In this document: positions 17,040 through 26,587 of the stretch, piece after piece
Position numbering within the stretch: the first letter of the stretch is position 1
Layout of the letters: each line of letters begins with the position of its first letter
Source: Coprococcus sp.
GTDB taxonomy: Bacteria > Bacillota > Clostridia > Lachnospirales > Lachnospiraceae
Assembly (NCBI GenBank): GCA_016297495.1
Contig: JAEDGN010000001.1
Coordinates: forward strand, 1 to 64,000
Direction: 5' to 3'
Length of the DNA stretch: 64,000 nucleotides
Position numbers and translations under genes: made by a program
Notes under the pieces: generated by a model
What the model was told of the DNA's origin: nothing
Database searches by the model: none
Seen by the model: the letters and a program-made list of their open reading frames with translations, nothing else

Positions 17040-20000
17040 CAGAATTCGTGTCAATAATGTGCGATACAATTTTGGTACGCAGTTTTATGATGATTTTATC
17101 ATGCGTTTTGACTGCAAAAATGTGCTTTATGACCTGGCCAACGGCGGTGGCAAAAGCGTGCTTTTGCTGCTGCTTCTTCAGAATCTGATCCCAAATTGCA
17201 CGCTGGATGATAAACAGCCTGTGGAAAAGCTGTTTCGCGGAAGCAATGGCAGTACGGTTATTCATTCGCTGATTGAATGGAGGCTGGATGATTATCTGGT
17301 CAAGGATGATTATCGTTATATGCTGACGGGTTTCTGTGCCAGAAAAGCCAGAGAGGATGAAGGACAGAACACGACCAGAGATGTGGCGGCCATTGAGTAT
17401 TTTAATTATGTCATTTTTTACCGCCATTATAATGACAATGATATTGTTAATCTGCCGTTGAGTGATGGCAGGGAGCGAATCACATATCCCGGTCTGAAGA
17501 ACTATCTGAAAAATCTGTCCAGGCGGGACTATCAGCTCCAGGTTCATCTGTTTGAACGTAAGGGTGAATATCAACGTTTTATCAGTCGATATGGACTCTA
17601 TGAAAGTGAGTGGGAGATCATACGCGGCATCAATAAGACAGAAGGTCATGTGAGAACCTATTTCGAGACGCATTACAGGACAACGCGCAAGGTAGTGGAG
17701 GATCTTCTGATTGAAGAGATTATTCAGAAGGCTTTTTACATGAGGACCTCCGATGGAGAGAATCCGGATGAGGGAGATACGGCTCTTATGGCGGATACCC
17801 TTTATGAGATCAGGGATCAGCTGACAGAATTGACCCGAAAAAAGGCCCAGATCCATCATTATGATCAGCAGCAGGAGGTACTGCAGAGCCTTGGGGAGAG
17901 GATCCGTACGCTGGACAATATGTATCAGGAGGAAGCCCATCTTCGGTATGAGATTGCCAGAGCCTGGCAGACTGTGCTGCTGAACAGCAGAACGAAGGCG
18001 AGGGATCTGGCAGTGGCCGAGAAGGAAAAGGAGAAGGCCGCCGGACAGATGGAAGAATATTCCCGCAAACTGGAGACGGCCCGGATACAGTCCAGTAAAG
18101 AACAGCTGGCTGATCTTGAGACTGCAACAGATCAGTATAAAAAGGAACTGGAAGAGCTGCAGAATCAGCAGGCATTGGCCAGAGATGACCTGAATCTTCG
18201 GGAAAGTATGAATGATTATCTGGAATATCTGGAAGAACAGATGAAGTTCCAGTCAATTTCCCACACGATCAATCATGCTGCCGGCGGACAGCAGGAATTA
18301 CTGGAACTGCTGAAAAGTTATACGGAGGAATGGAGCGGCAGGTATGATCAGCGATGCCGTGACATGGATAGCAGGATCCTGGAGTATAAACAGGCCATTC
18401 ATCTGAATAATGCAAAGCTGGCATCCCTTGGAGAAGAAGAGAGGGAATCGGACAGGATGCTGGCTGTTCTGGAGCATCAGATCGAAGAGGGACGTTCACA
18501 GGAGAAAGAATATCTCCGAAAATTTGGCAGACTGCGGGAGCAGTCCGGCCTGCTGGTTATTGAAGAGGTGGGAAAAGCGCTTCGTGAACATCACAGGAGA
18601 CTGGAACAGCAGGAAGATCAGCTGCGGACCGGGAAGAAGGAGATGGAAGCAGGAAATCTGCGGCTGCAGGAAGTGTCTCTGCGGCTGGAGCAGCTTGAGC
18701 CGGAGCTTGTTCGCGTTCGGGAGACGATCCGTGAATTGTCTGATTTTATGAAGGAATGGAAAGTCAACAGGGACAGACTGCAGAAGCTGCTGGATATCTA
18801 TCATGTTCAGACTGCAGAATTATTGAAACAACAGCTTTTTGAGCGTTACCGCCGAGTGGTCTATGAGCTGGAAGGAAAACGTCAGCAGATTCTTATACTT
18901 GAAAAAAGAATCCGACAGCTGACGGAGGGCAATCCACTGAACGCTCCGGAGGATGTGAGGAAATTCATGGAGTATGTCCGGTCCTGCCATGGTATTACCT
19001 GTGTATATGGGGCGGAATATCTGAAAGGCCTTGATCTGGAAGAACGCCGTCATCTGCTGGAGAGAATGCCTTTCATTCCTTATACAGTTATTCTGAAGGA
19101 TGGCTTTTCAAAAGTTGCGGCGGATGCACTGATGAAGGAGAAGGATTTTGGTGATCATCTGATACCGGTGACAGGGCTTGAGACTGTTATGTCGGAAGAG
19201 ATACCTGTGGACGAAGCGCATCTGCTTTGTGCGGGCAAGGGCAGCGGCTATTATCTGGATGAGCGGCTGCTGATCCGTGAACGGCGGCGCAGTGAAGAAG
19301 AACTTTCCGAATTGAAGCGTCAGTTGACGAGAATGCAGGATCAGATGGAGACTTATGAGAAGGACATGGAAGATGTCAGTGGTTTTCTGCTCATGTATGA
19401 AGGACAGAAAGAGGAACGTCACAGGGCTCTGTCTGAAAATGAAGCTTTGGAGAGAAAACTGCTGGAAGAACAGGAAGCATCCCGCAGGGAACAGAGGAAT
19501 TTGTCTGAACGGTCGGAGCAGCTGCAAAGGGAGCAGGAGACACTGGAAAAGCAGCTGGCGGCTGCCAGAGAACAGTATGAGATCCTGCAGCAGCTGAAGA
19601 ATGTGAATGATACTCTGACAGATCTTCGTCGGCAGCTGGTCGATGAGGAGCAGAAGCATGCGCAGCTTTCCATGAGAAAACATGAGCAGCAGCTTGCTAT
19701 AGAAAAACTGGAGGCTGGGAACCGGGAACTGACTGAGCGCTGTGAAACTGCCGGACGGCAGAAAGAAATGCTGGTACGGGAATGGACTGAAGAATGGCAG
19801 ATCTATGCCGATGTCAATGAAACAGCATCACAGGAACGGTTATGGCGTGATCTGACAGATGATGAATTGCGGGCGGCTTTTCTGGGTGTCAGAGATGCTT
19901 ATGAGAAGGAGCACCTTGATTTGGTGGATAAAAAGCAGCTGATGGAGAGCTATGCCCGATCTATGGAGCGTCTTCTGAAGAATATTACCGGCAGAAATCA

Positions 20001-21468
20001 ACAGCCTGAAAGACTGGCGCGTCTGTATGAGGAAGGACAGCTTTATACAACAGATGAAGAACAGATATTGAGTGTCAGAGAAGCTTTGATGCGGACCGGG
20101 GAGAAAATTGACAGTCTGAGACAGAGACTGGCGGATATGGAAGCCGATAAAAACCGTCTGTGCGGCAGTGTGACTCAGGCAGTAACGACCATAGAGGAGA
20201 AATATGGTGTTTTCAAAGAAGTAAACCTCAATGATCAGAGCTATGAGAATTATGTCAGAAATATGACACAGCTGTATAATGAAGTCTCTGATAAATGCAG
20301 TGCAGCATCCAGGAATATAGAGCGGCTGACGAGGGATACCTATTTTCTGGAGGGACTGCGGAGAGATCTGGAGAGAATGATGACGCTTTGTCATGTACCG
20401 GCGGATCTGACGAAGGATACATGGGGACCGAATGTGAATCTGAAGCGCAAATATGAGGAACTGCTCGGTCAGTATGAACATCTGCAATCCCAGCATTTTG
20501 CCCGGAGGGAAGCCTTTGAGAAGGATAAAGCCAGAGCTGTTTCATCTCTGCATCTTCTGGGGGCTGAGGGTCTGGCTTCGGAGATCAGGGACCATTTGAC
20601 TTTGCCGGAAGATGCGGAAGCTGCAAAGCATGTCATGGAAGAGATTGACGAGACCATTCAGCTGATTGATATTGAGAAGATGCGTGTTGGCAAGAATATG
20701 GAAGATCTCATGAGTATCAAGGAGAATTTTGAAGAGCAATGTCTTCAGATCTGCCAGAATATCCGCATGGAACTGGATAAACTTCCGAAAATGTCTGTCA
20801 TTGTTATGGATGGTGAGCGTATTCAGATGGTTGGACTCAGTATCCCTTATATTAAGGAGACGTTTTATAAACAGCAGATGGCCGCCTATATTGATGAGAT
20901 AGTAAAGATATCAGATACTTTCGGTACACAGGAGGAAAAGCTGCGGTATATCCGGCAGCAGCTTGCGTGGAAAAGACTGTTTGCAGTTATTGTCACAGAT
21001 ATGAATGCGATTCGTCTGACACTATATAAACGGGAACGCATTGTGGAGCAGAGCCGTTATCTGAAATATGAGGAAGCCGTAGGCAGTACAGGGCAGTCCC
21101 AGGGAATTTATATTCAGTTTCTGATTGCCATCATTCATTATATTTCCTGTATCCACGCGGGAGCATCATCAGGAGAGGCGTTGAAGAAAGTTATTTTCAT
21201 CGATAATCCTTTTGGAGCTGCAAAGGATATTTATATATGGGAGCCGATTTTTGCGCTGCTGAAAACCAATGATGTGCAGCTGATCGTGCCGGCCCGGGGC
21301 GCAACACCGGCTATTACCGGCAAATTTGACGTTAATTATGTGCTGGGACAGAAACTGATGAATAACCGGCAGCAGACCATTGTGGTGGATTATCATTCCA
21401 ATGTGGTCATAGAGGAAATGGAATATGTCAAAATTGATTATGAACAGGAAGTTTTTGACTTTGTTTAG
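17026..21468 (+). CDS. jetC: Wadjet-type JetC (SMC/MukB-like ATPase)
   Basis: A 1480-residue SMC-like ATPase. Walker A is ANGGGKS (38-44) in the N-terminal head. Long coiled coils run about 300-640 and 760-1240 around a globular hinge-like region (about 645-735). The C-terminal head has a signature-like GSTGQSQG (1353-1360) and a Walker B strand VIFIDNPFG (1389-1397), where Asn1394 stands at the place of the usual catalytic Glu. In Jet/Mks systems this subunit drives DNA loop extrusion. It is longer than the roughly 1,100 residues of well-studied Type I JetC. No Toprim-type JetD nuclease follows: the next gene is a TPR protein with its own promoter. Confidence 0.85.
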   Translation: MPHINRIRVNNVRYNFGTQFYDDFIMRFDCKNVLYDLANGGGKSVLLLLLLQNLIPNCTLDDKQPVEKLFRGSNGSTVIHSLIEWRLDDYLVKDDYRYMLTGFCARKAREDEGQNTTRDVAAIEYFNYVIFYRHYNDNDIVNLPLSDGRERITYPGLKNYLKNLSRRDYQLQVHLFERKGEYQRFISRYGLYESEWEIIRGINKTEGHVRTYFETHYRTTRKVVEDLLIEEIIQKAFYMRTSDGENPDEGDTALMADTLYEIRDQLTELTRKKAQIHHYDQQQEVLQSLGERIRTLDNMYQEEAHLRYEIARAWQTVLLNSRTKARDLAVAEKEKEKAAGQMEEYSRKLETARIQSSKEQLADLETATDQYKKELEELQNQQALARDDLNLRESMNDYLEYLEEQMKFQSISHTINHAAGGQQELLELLKSYTEEWSGRYDQRCRDMDSRILEYKQAIHLNNAKLASLGEEERESDRMLAVLEHQIEEGRSQEKEYLRKFGRLREQSGLLVIEEVGKALREHHRRLEQQEDQLRTGKKEMEAGNLRLQEVSLRLEQLEPELVRVRETIRELSDFMKEWKVNRDRLQKLLDIYHVQTAELLKQQLFERYRRVVYELEGKRQQILILEKRIRQLTEGNPLNAPEDVRKFMEYVRSCHGITCVYGAEYLKGLDLEERRHLLERMPFIPYTVILKDGFSKVAADALMKEKDFGDHLIPVTGLETVMSEEIPVDEAHLLCAGKGSGYYLDERLLIRERRRSEEELSELKRQLTRMQDQMETYEKDMEDVSGFLLMYEGQKEERHRALSENEALERKLLEEQEASRREQRNLSERSEQLQREQETLEKQLAAAREQYEILQQLKNVNDTLTDLRRQLVDEEQKHAQLSMRKHEQQLAIEKLEAGNRELTERCETAGRQKEMLVREWTEEWQIYADVNETASQERLWRDLTDDELRAAFLGVRDAYEKEHLDLVDKKQLMESYARSMERLLKNITGRNQQPERLARLYEEGQLYTTDEEQILSVREALMRTGEKIDSLRQRLADMEADKNRLCGSVTQAVTTIEEKYGVFKEVNLNDQSYENYVRNMTQLYNEVSDKCSAASRNIERLTRDTYFLEGLRRDLERMMTLCHVPADLTKDTWGPNVNLKRKYEELLGQYEHLQSQHFARREAFEKDKARAVSSLHLLGAEGLASEIRDHLTLPEDAEAAKHVMEEIDETIQLIDIEKMRVGKNMEDLMSIKENFEEQCLQICQNIRMELDKLPKMSVIVMDGERIQMVGLSIPYIKETFYKQQMAAYIDEIVKISDTFGTQEEKLRYIRQQLAWKRLFAVIVTDMNAIRLTLYKRERIVEQSRYLKYEEAVGSTGQSQGIYIQFLIAIIHYISCIHAGASSGEALKKVIFIDNPFGAAKDIYIWEPIFALLKTNDVQLIVPARGATPAITGKFDVNYVLGQKLMNNRQQTIVVDYHSNVVIEEMEYVKIDYEQEVFDFV

Positions 21469-21476
21469 ACCTTTTG

Positions 21477-21505
21477 TTGTCAAGATTTCGCATGTGTGCT
21501 AAAAT
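21477..21505 (+). promoter_or_regulatory. Promoter of the TPR/AAA-like gene
   Basis: TTGTCA (21477-21482), a 17-bp spacer and TAAAAT (21500-21505), 44 bases before the ATG at 21549. It separates this gene from the jet operon. Confidence 0.65.
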
Positions 21506-21548
21506 TCCTTTAAAGCCGTGAACAGTTTTTAAGCCGGATGGTGAGGAG

Positions 21549-23792
21549 ATGAATAGAGTGGATAATAAAATAAATGAAGGTGCTTTGACAAAGCAGGTCA
21601 AAACGCTGGTGCTTCAGGAGCGGTATGAAGAAGCATTGAAGGTCCTGGATGATATTGATGTGAGCAGAATCAGGAATATGTCCATCCTTTGCCTCGTAGG
21701 TGAAGTATATATGGGACTTAAGCGTTACGATGAAGCGGAGCAGATTTTGCTGCGTGTTTATGAGAAGAACCCGAATACGAGAAGAATTCTTGATTTACTG
21801 ACTACATTATATATTGATAAGGGTGAATACTCGGAAGCAGAATATTACTATAAGGAATTTATAGGTGTTGCTTCCCGGGATCTGCACCGCTATATTCTGC
21901 GGTACAGACTTGATAAGGGGAAGGGTGAACGTTTATCTGTATTGATTGATACCCTTGAGAAGTTAAAGGATTATGAATACATAGAGGAATGGGCTTACGA
22001 ACTGGCAACATTGTATGAGGCCAGCGGTGAGACGAAGAAATGTATCCATGAATGTGATGAGATTGTTCTCTGGTTTGGCCATGGCGAGTATGTGGATAAG
22101 GCCATTGCCCTGAAGTGCAGGCTGACGGGACAGCCGCTGCCGGAGATTACAACAGTGGAACAGCACCGGGTGGAAGAGGAACGTATGGCGGCTGAGGAGG
22201 AGAGTCTTCATGCAGCTGCTTCAGAGAAGATGCAGACTGCTGAAAGTCTGGCTGCGAATGATTATGAGGGAAGTATTGATGTCGAGTTGATTCAGAAGGT
22301 TCTGGATGAGCGGAGCAGTCAGAATGCAGCAGACAGTATTGCGGCATCCGGGGATGAGATACTGTCCGGGGATGATGACAGTGCTGATCAGGATGAGGTC
22401 ATCAGTGAAGAGGAAGCTTTGCAGGGAACTGCTGATTCCCATGAAGAGAAGTCGCATATTGCTCAGCTGTTCAGCTCTCTAATGCTTGGAAAGTCAAAAG
22501 AGAAAGAGGATCATTTTGACTGGACAACGGCCGGGCTTGGTCGTGATGAAGAGGCGCAGCCGGTGCAGCAGGAAGAAATACCGGATGCTGCGGACAGTGT
22601 GGACAGTCAGGATGTTTCCGCTCCGGATGATGAAGAGGATATGCAGGATAGCGGAGATGAGCTGGTGATCTCAATGGAAGGACTCAGACAGGAAGATGTG
22701 GATTTCTTTGGAAAACTGATGGGAACAGAATTCTCCGTGAATGCTGAGGATGTGCAGGATGAAGCTGATGACGAAAGTGTCGTTTCTCAGGAAGATGGCG
22801 GGGATGAGATCGAAGATGACGATGAGATGGATGATGACGATGAGATCATTGGAGATATAGAACTGTCACTGGATGATCTTTTTGGACTGGGCGGTCACAC
22901 TGCCGCTGATAGTGAAGAAATACCTGCCGGTGATGACGTCAATGATGAAGTAATTGATGAAGCGGATGAAGTTATCGGCGAAGAGGACGAGATAACGGAT
23001 GATATTCAGGCATCGGATACTTTCATGGATATTTTTGGATCTGTGGCGGGAGTTAAGAGTATCAAGAACCAGCTGGCAAAAACATTTACCAGGTTTGAAG
23101 ATCCGGCCCTTGACAATATGGATCTTCTGGCACCATATGATATTAATTTTGTTGTTACAGGTTATGATATGAGTGTCAAGTCTCAGATTGCCATCGGTAT
23201 CGCAAAGGCATTGAATACTTATGGTATCTGCGATAAAAACAAGCTGGTCCGTGCAACGGCTGATGATCTGAATGGCCGTGATTTTACCGGCATCTTTGAA
23301 AAACTCAGGAGCGGATGTCTGATCATAGAGGGAGCTGACCGCCTCAATGACCGGGCGGCCGGTATTATTGTGGATTTTGTCCAGAGAGAGAACCAGGATG
23401 TGGCGATTGTCCTTGAAGGAGAAGAAGATCGTATTAAGGATCTGTTTAAAAAATATCCTGTGCTTCACAGCAAGTTCCTGAATATCATTCATATCGGAAA
23501 ATATAATGAGAATGAGCTTGTGCAGCTGGCCTGTGGTTATGCGGAGAAAAAAGGATATGAGATGTCAAAACCTGCGGCAGATATTTTGAAGAGACTGCTT
23601 CGCGAGCGTATGCGGGACGGATATTCTGTTAATTATGAGGATATTATGGCTATTATTGAGGAGGCAATTGCCAGTCTGGAAAAGCGGAATATGAAAAATC
23701 TGTTTATGACAGTTTTGGATAATAAGTATGAGGAGGCTGCCATGTTTATGCTGCAGCCTGAGGATTTCGATAATATTAATATTCCTGATTAG
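21549..23792 (+). CDS. TPR protein with acidic linker and degenerate AAA+ domain
   Basis: A 747-residue cytoplasmic protein of three parts. Residues 1-200 are TPR repeats (YEEALKVLDDIDV, YDEAEQILLRVYEKNP). Residues about 205-480 are extremely rich in Asp and Glu and probably disordered. Residues about 490-740 resemble the CbbX/SpoVK branch of AAA+ proteins (GVKSIKNQL, then an ATPase-like fold). The Walker A site reads GYDMSVKS, with Val in place of the Gly before Lys, and the Walker B site reads LIIEGADRL where LxIDEAxxL is expected. It is therefore probably a pseudo-ATPase. I do not know its role. A GAGGAG ribosome site precedes the ATG. Confidence 0.7.
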   Translation: MNRVDNKINEGALTKQVKTLVLQERYEEALKVLDDIDVSRIRNMSILCLVGEVYMGLKRYDEAEQILLRVYEKNPNTRRILDLLTTLYIDKGEYSEAEYYYKEFIGVASRDLHRYILRYRLDKGKGERLSVLIDTLEKLKDYEYIEEWAYELATLYEASGETKKCIHECDEIVLWFGHGEYVDKAIALKCRLTGQPLPEITTVEQHRVEEERMAAEEESLHAAASEKMQTAESLAANDYEGSIDVELIQKVLDERSSQNAADSIAASGDEILSGDDDSADQDEVISEEEALQGTADSHEEKSHIAQLFSSLMLGKSKEKEDHFDWTTAGLGRDEEAQPVQQEEIPDAADSVDSQDVSAPDDEEDMQDSGDELVISMEGLRQEDVDFFGKLMGTEFSVNAEDVQDEADDESVVSQEDGGDEIEDDDEMDDDDEIIGDIELSLDDLFGLGGHTAADSEEIPAGDDVNDEVIDEADEVIGEEDEITDDIQASDTFMDIFGSVAGVKSIKNQLAKTFTRFEDPALDNMDLLAPYDINFVVTGYDMSVKSQIAIGIAKALNTYGICDKNKLVRATADDLNGRDFTGIFEKLRSGCLIIEGADRLNDRAAGIIVDFVQRENQDVAIVLEGEEDRIKDLFKKYPVLHSKFLNIIHIGKYNENELVQLACGYAEKKGYEMSKPAADILKRLLRERMRDGYSVNYEDIMAIIEEAIASLEKRNMKNLFMTVLDNKYEEAAMFMLQPEDFDNINIPD

Positions 23793-23851
23793 TCCGTTTT
23801 TAGACATTTTTACTGGTTTTTACTGAAACGGTGAAATAGTAATTGACCAAC

Positions 23852-23880
23852 TTGACAAATCGTTCCAAAAAGTGTAGGAT
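23852..23880 (+). promoter_or_regulatory. Promoter of etfBA
   Basis: Consensus TTGACA (23852-23857), a 17-bp spacer and TAGGAT (23875-23880), giving a leader of roughly 87 bases before etfB. Confidence 0.7.
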
Positions 23881-23973
23881 GTAAGTAGTGGCGTTTCTGA
23901 AGATTCATATTATCTCTTGTTTTATAATATGGGTACGTATGGAAAAAGCTTTACTTAAAAGGAGGTTTTTATT

Positions 23974-24786
23974 TTGAGAATTTGTGTATGTGTAAAACAG
24001 GTGCCAGACACAACAGAGATTAAGATCGATCCAGTAACCAATACATTGATTCGTGCTGGTGTTCCAAGTATCGTTAATCCATTTGATGCATGTGCTCTGG
24101 AAGTAGCTGCCAGAATCAAGGACAAAGATCCTAGTACAGAGATCACTATTTTGACAATGGGTCCTGATCAGGCTAAGGAAGCTCAGAAGGAATGTCTCGC
24201 AGTCGGCGGTGACAAGGCTTATTTGTGCAGTGGCCGTGAATTTGGTGGTTCTGATACACTGGCAACAAGCTACATCCTTGCAAAGGCAATCGAGACAATT
24301 GAAGTTAAAGACGGCAAGTTTGATCTGATCCTTGGCGGCAAACAGGCTATCGATGGCGATACAGGTCAGGTTGGTCCTGAAATTGCTTCTCATATGGGTC
24401 TTCCGCAGGTTACATATGCTATGGAAGTTGAAATCGACGGCAACAATGCCATCGTTAAGAGAGAATCCGATAAGGGTTATGATATGATTTCTGTTCCTAT
24501 GCCTGCAGTTATTACGGTTGTTAAGACATCCTTTGAGCCTAGATATCCTACGATTAAGAGTAAGATGGCTGCACGTAAGAAAGAGATCGCTGTTCTTACA
24601 CCGGCAGATTTGGTAGAACTTGCCAATATCGACCTTGCACAGTGTGGTCTTAAGGGTTCTCCTACAAAGGTTAAGAAGACTTATACACCAACCAGAAATG
24701 CTGACTGTGTCATGATCGCTGAAGAAACTGCTGCAGAAAGTGCAAACAAACTTGCCGGCCTGCTTGCTGATGCGAAAGTACTGTAA
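23974..24786 (+). CDS. etfB: Electron transfer flavoprotein, beta subunit
   Basis: The small subunit of a heterodimeric flavoprotein that carries electrons between a dehydrogenase and another redox partner; in anaerobes it often takes part in flavin-based electron bifurcation. The 270 residues start RICVCVKQVPDT and include the ETF-beta signature region (DGDTGQVGPEIA, VKRESDKGYDMISV). The TTG at 23974 is set by a strong AAAAGGAGG eight bases upstream. Codon use (GGT, GCT, CTT, CGT) is more biased than in neighbouring genes, pointing to high expression. etfA follows 15 bases downstream. Confidence 0.95.
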   Translation: MRICVCVKQVPDTTEIKIDPVTNTLIRAGVPSIVNPFDACALEVAARIKDKDPSTEITILTMGPDQAKEAQKECLAVGGDKAYLCSGREFGGSDTLATSYILAKAIETIEVKDGKFDLILGGKQAIDGDTGQVGPEIASHMGLPQVTYAMEVEIDGNNAIVKRESDKGYDMISVPMPAVITVVKTSFEPRYPTIKSKMAARKKEIAVLTPADLVELANIDLAQCGLKGSPTKVKKTYTPTRNADCVMIAEETAAESANKLAGLLADAKVL

Positions 24787-24801
24787 GGAGGTAAAGAGAC
24801 A

Positions 24802-25821
24802 ATGAGTTTTGAAGAATATAAGAATCTTTGGGTATTTGTTGAAACAGAAGAGAACGAAGCCAAGAATGTTGGCTACGAATTACTGAATCCTGGCCGTATG
24901 CTTGCTGACAAGATGGGCGCTGAGCTTGTTGCAGTTGTTATCGGTGGTCAGGTAGAAGATGTTGCTAAGAAAGCCATCGAATATGGTGCTGACAAGGCTA
25001 TCCTTGTTGAAGGTGAAGAGTACTACAACTATACAACAGACGCTTATGGTATTGCCATGAAGGCACTGGTTGACAAGTATAAACCGGCTACTATCCTCGT
25101 TGGTGCTACCAACAATGGCCGTGACCTCGGTCCTAGAATGGCATGTGATCTTCATACAGGTCTTACAGCTGACTGTACAGGTCTTGATTATATTGATGAT
25201 CCGGAAGATAAGATGTGCGGCAATATGGCATGGACACGTCCTGCATTCGGCGGTAACCTGATGGCTCAGATCCTTTGCCCGGATCATCGTCCACAGCTCG
25301 GTACCGTTAGACCTGGTGTATTCAAGAAGGCTGAACTTGTTGAAGGCAGAACAGGTGAGATTATCAGAGAAGATATCCATGTGGATGCTTCCCAGATCAG
25401 AACAAAACTGATCGAGAGAATCGAAGAGGTTGCTGAACTGGTTAACCTTGAAGAAGCTGAGATTATCGTATCCGGCGGCCGTGGTGTCGGCAGTGCAGAT
25501 GGTTTCGCTCCGATCAGAGAGCTTGCTGAGCTTCTTGACGCTACAGTTGGTGCTTCCCGTGCAGCAGTTGACTCCGGCTGGATTCCACGTGCTCATCAGG
25601 TAGGTCAGACAGGTAAGACTGTAGGTCCTAAGCTTTACATCGCATGCGGTATCTCCGGTGCTATCCAGCACGTTGCAGGTATCACAGGTTCTGATGTTAT
25701 CGTTGCTATCAATAAAGATCCGGAAGCTCCGATCTTTGAAGTGGCTAACTATGGTATCGTAGGTGACCTGTTCGAGGTTATTCCTGCTCTTATTGATGCA
25801 ATCAAGAAGGCCAGAGGTTAA
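24802..25821 (+). CDS. etfA: Electron transfer flavoprotein, alpha subunit
   Basis: The large ETF subunit, 339 residues, partner of EtfB. An N-terminal alpha/beta domain is followed by the C-terminal FAD-binding domain with [34 protein letters not shown] and [13 protein letters not shown] strong AAGGAGG ribosome site lies before the ATG. Unlike the usual butyrate or acyl-CoA loci, no acyl-CoA dehydrogenase, crotonase or thiolase gene is next to the pair, so the dehydrogenase partner must be encoded elsewhere. A terminator follows at once. Confidence 0.96.
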   Translation: MSFEEYKNLWVFVETEENEAKNVGYELLNPGRMLADKMGAELVAVVIGGQVEDVAKKAIEYGADKAILVEGEEYYNYTTDAYGIAMKALVDKYKPATILVGATNNGRDLGPRMACDLHTGLTADCTGLDYIDDPEDKMCGNMAWTRPAFGGNLMAQILCPDHRPQLGTVRPGVFKKAELVEGRTGEIIREDIHVDASQIRTKLIERIEEVAELVNLEEAEIIVSGGRGVGSADGFAPIRELAELLDATVGASRAAVDSGWIPRAHQVGQTGKTVGPKLYIACGISGAIQHVAGITGSDVIVAINKDPEAPIFEVANYGIVGDLFEVIPALIDAIKKARG

Positions 25822-25855
25822 TTTCTGCGTATTGAATAATTAACATTGATTCTAT

Positions 25856-25901
25856 AGCCCTGTGGTGGGACATGTCAGGTGTCCTTCTGCAGGGCTTTTT
25901 A
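25856..25901 (+). terminator. Terminator after etfBA
   Basis: AGCCCTG (25856-25862) pairs with CAGGGCT (25890-25896), with an inner GGACA/TGTCC stem at 25868-25872 and 25880-25884, followed by Ts. Confidence 0.8.
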
Positions 25902-25931
25902 CTGTTTAGAAGACAACGGAAAGGAAATACA

Positions 25932-25961
25932 TTGCAATTAGGTATACCGAGTGGTATACTA
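25932..25961 (+). promoter_or_regulatory. Promoter with embedded operator of the tetR-glgB unit
   Basis: TTGCAA (25932-25937), a 17-bp spacer and TATACT (25955-25960). An inverted repeat, GGTATACC (41-48 of the 25,900 block) and GGTATACT (25953-25960) separated by 4 bases, covers the spacer and the -10 box. This is the classic layout for a TetR-family repressor blocking its own promoter. Confidence 0.65.
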
Positions 25962-25979
25962 TAAGCAGGAGGTCTGGCA

Positions 25980-26558
25980 ATGGATAATCGGACGAATATT
26001 TTGGAGAAGGCATTGCAGCTTTTTTATGAAAAAGGATATGATGCGATTGGTGTTCAGGAGATAGCTGATGCAGCCGGTGTGACGAAGCCGACATTGTACC
26101 ACTATTATGGCAGCAAATATGGCCTGCTTGAGGCGGTTGCCATGGAAGGGTATGCGGCTTTGAAGGCAGGATTTGATGATGCATCTGTTTATGAAGGGAA
26201 TCTTCCTGCGAATCTTGAACGGCTGACGAAGTTTTATTTTGATTTCTGCAGCAGCCATGAGACATATTATAAGTTGATGATGGCAATGATGTATTCTGCA
26301 GAAGGTTCGGATACATACAGGGTAATCAATCCCTGCATGCAGGAGATTATCGGAATCCTGACCGATTTATTTTTAAAAGCCGGGGATATTATTGGTAATA
26401 TGCGTGGCCGGCAGGAGCAGTACAGTTTGGGATTTTATGGATTTTTAAATAATTACATGCTGTACTGGTTCAACAGACAGCCCGGGGATCGTCCGGAATT
26501 GACGAGTGGGCAGGCCCATGAGGTTGTTCATCAGTTTTTATATGGCATATATGTATAG
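25980..26558 (+). CDS. TetR/AcrR family transcriptional regulator
   Basis: A 192-residue regulator with the standard N-terminal helix-turn-helix (ALQLFYEKGYDAIGVQEIADAAGVTKPTLYHYYGSK) given here only by position: residues about 9-45. The C-terminal helical ligand domain is unspecific, so the inducer cannot be read. AGGAGG lies upstream of the ATG. The promoter contains a palindrome that is probably its own operator. glgB follows after 29 bases without a visible terminator, so the regulator may control glycogen branching too. Confidence 0.88.
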   Translation: MDNRTNILEKALQLFYEKGYDAIGVQEIADAAGVTKPTLYHYYGSKYGLLEAVAMEGYAALKAGFDDASVYEGNLPANLERLTKFYFDFCSSHETYYKLMMAMMYSAEGSDTYRVINPCMQEIIGILTDLFLKAGDIIGNMRGRQEQYSLGFYGFLNNYMLYWFNRQPGDRPELTSGQAHEVVHQFLYGIYV

Positions 26559-26587
26559 CTGACATTATTATTTCAGGGAGGTATAGA

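Noticed and set aside
23794..23831. Terminator after the TPR/AAA-like gene
   Set aside because: CCGTTT and AAACGG could pair, but the stem is only 6 bp with a long loop and no T run behind it.
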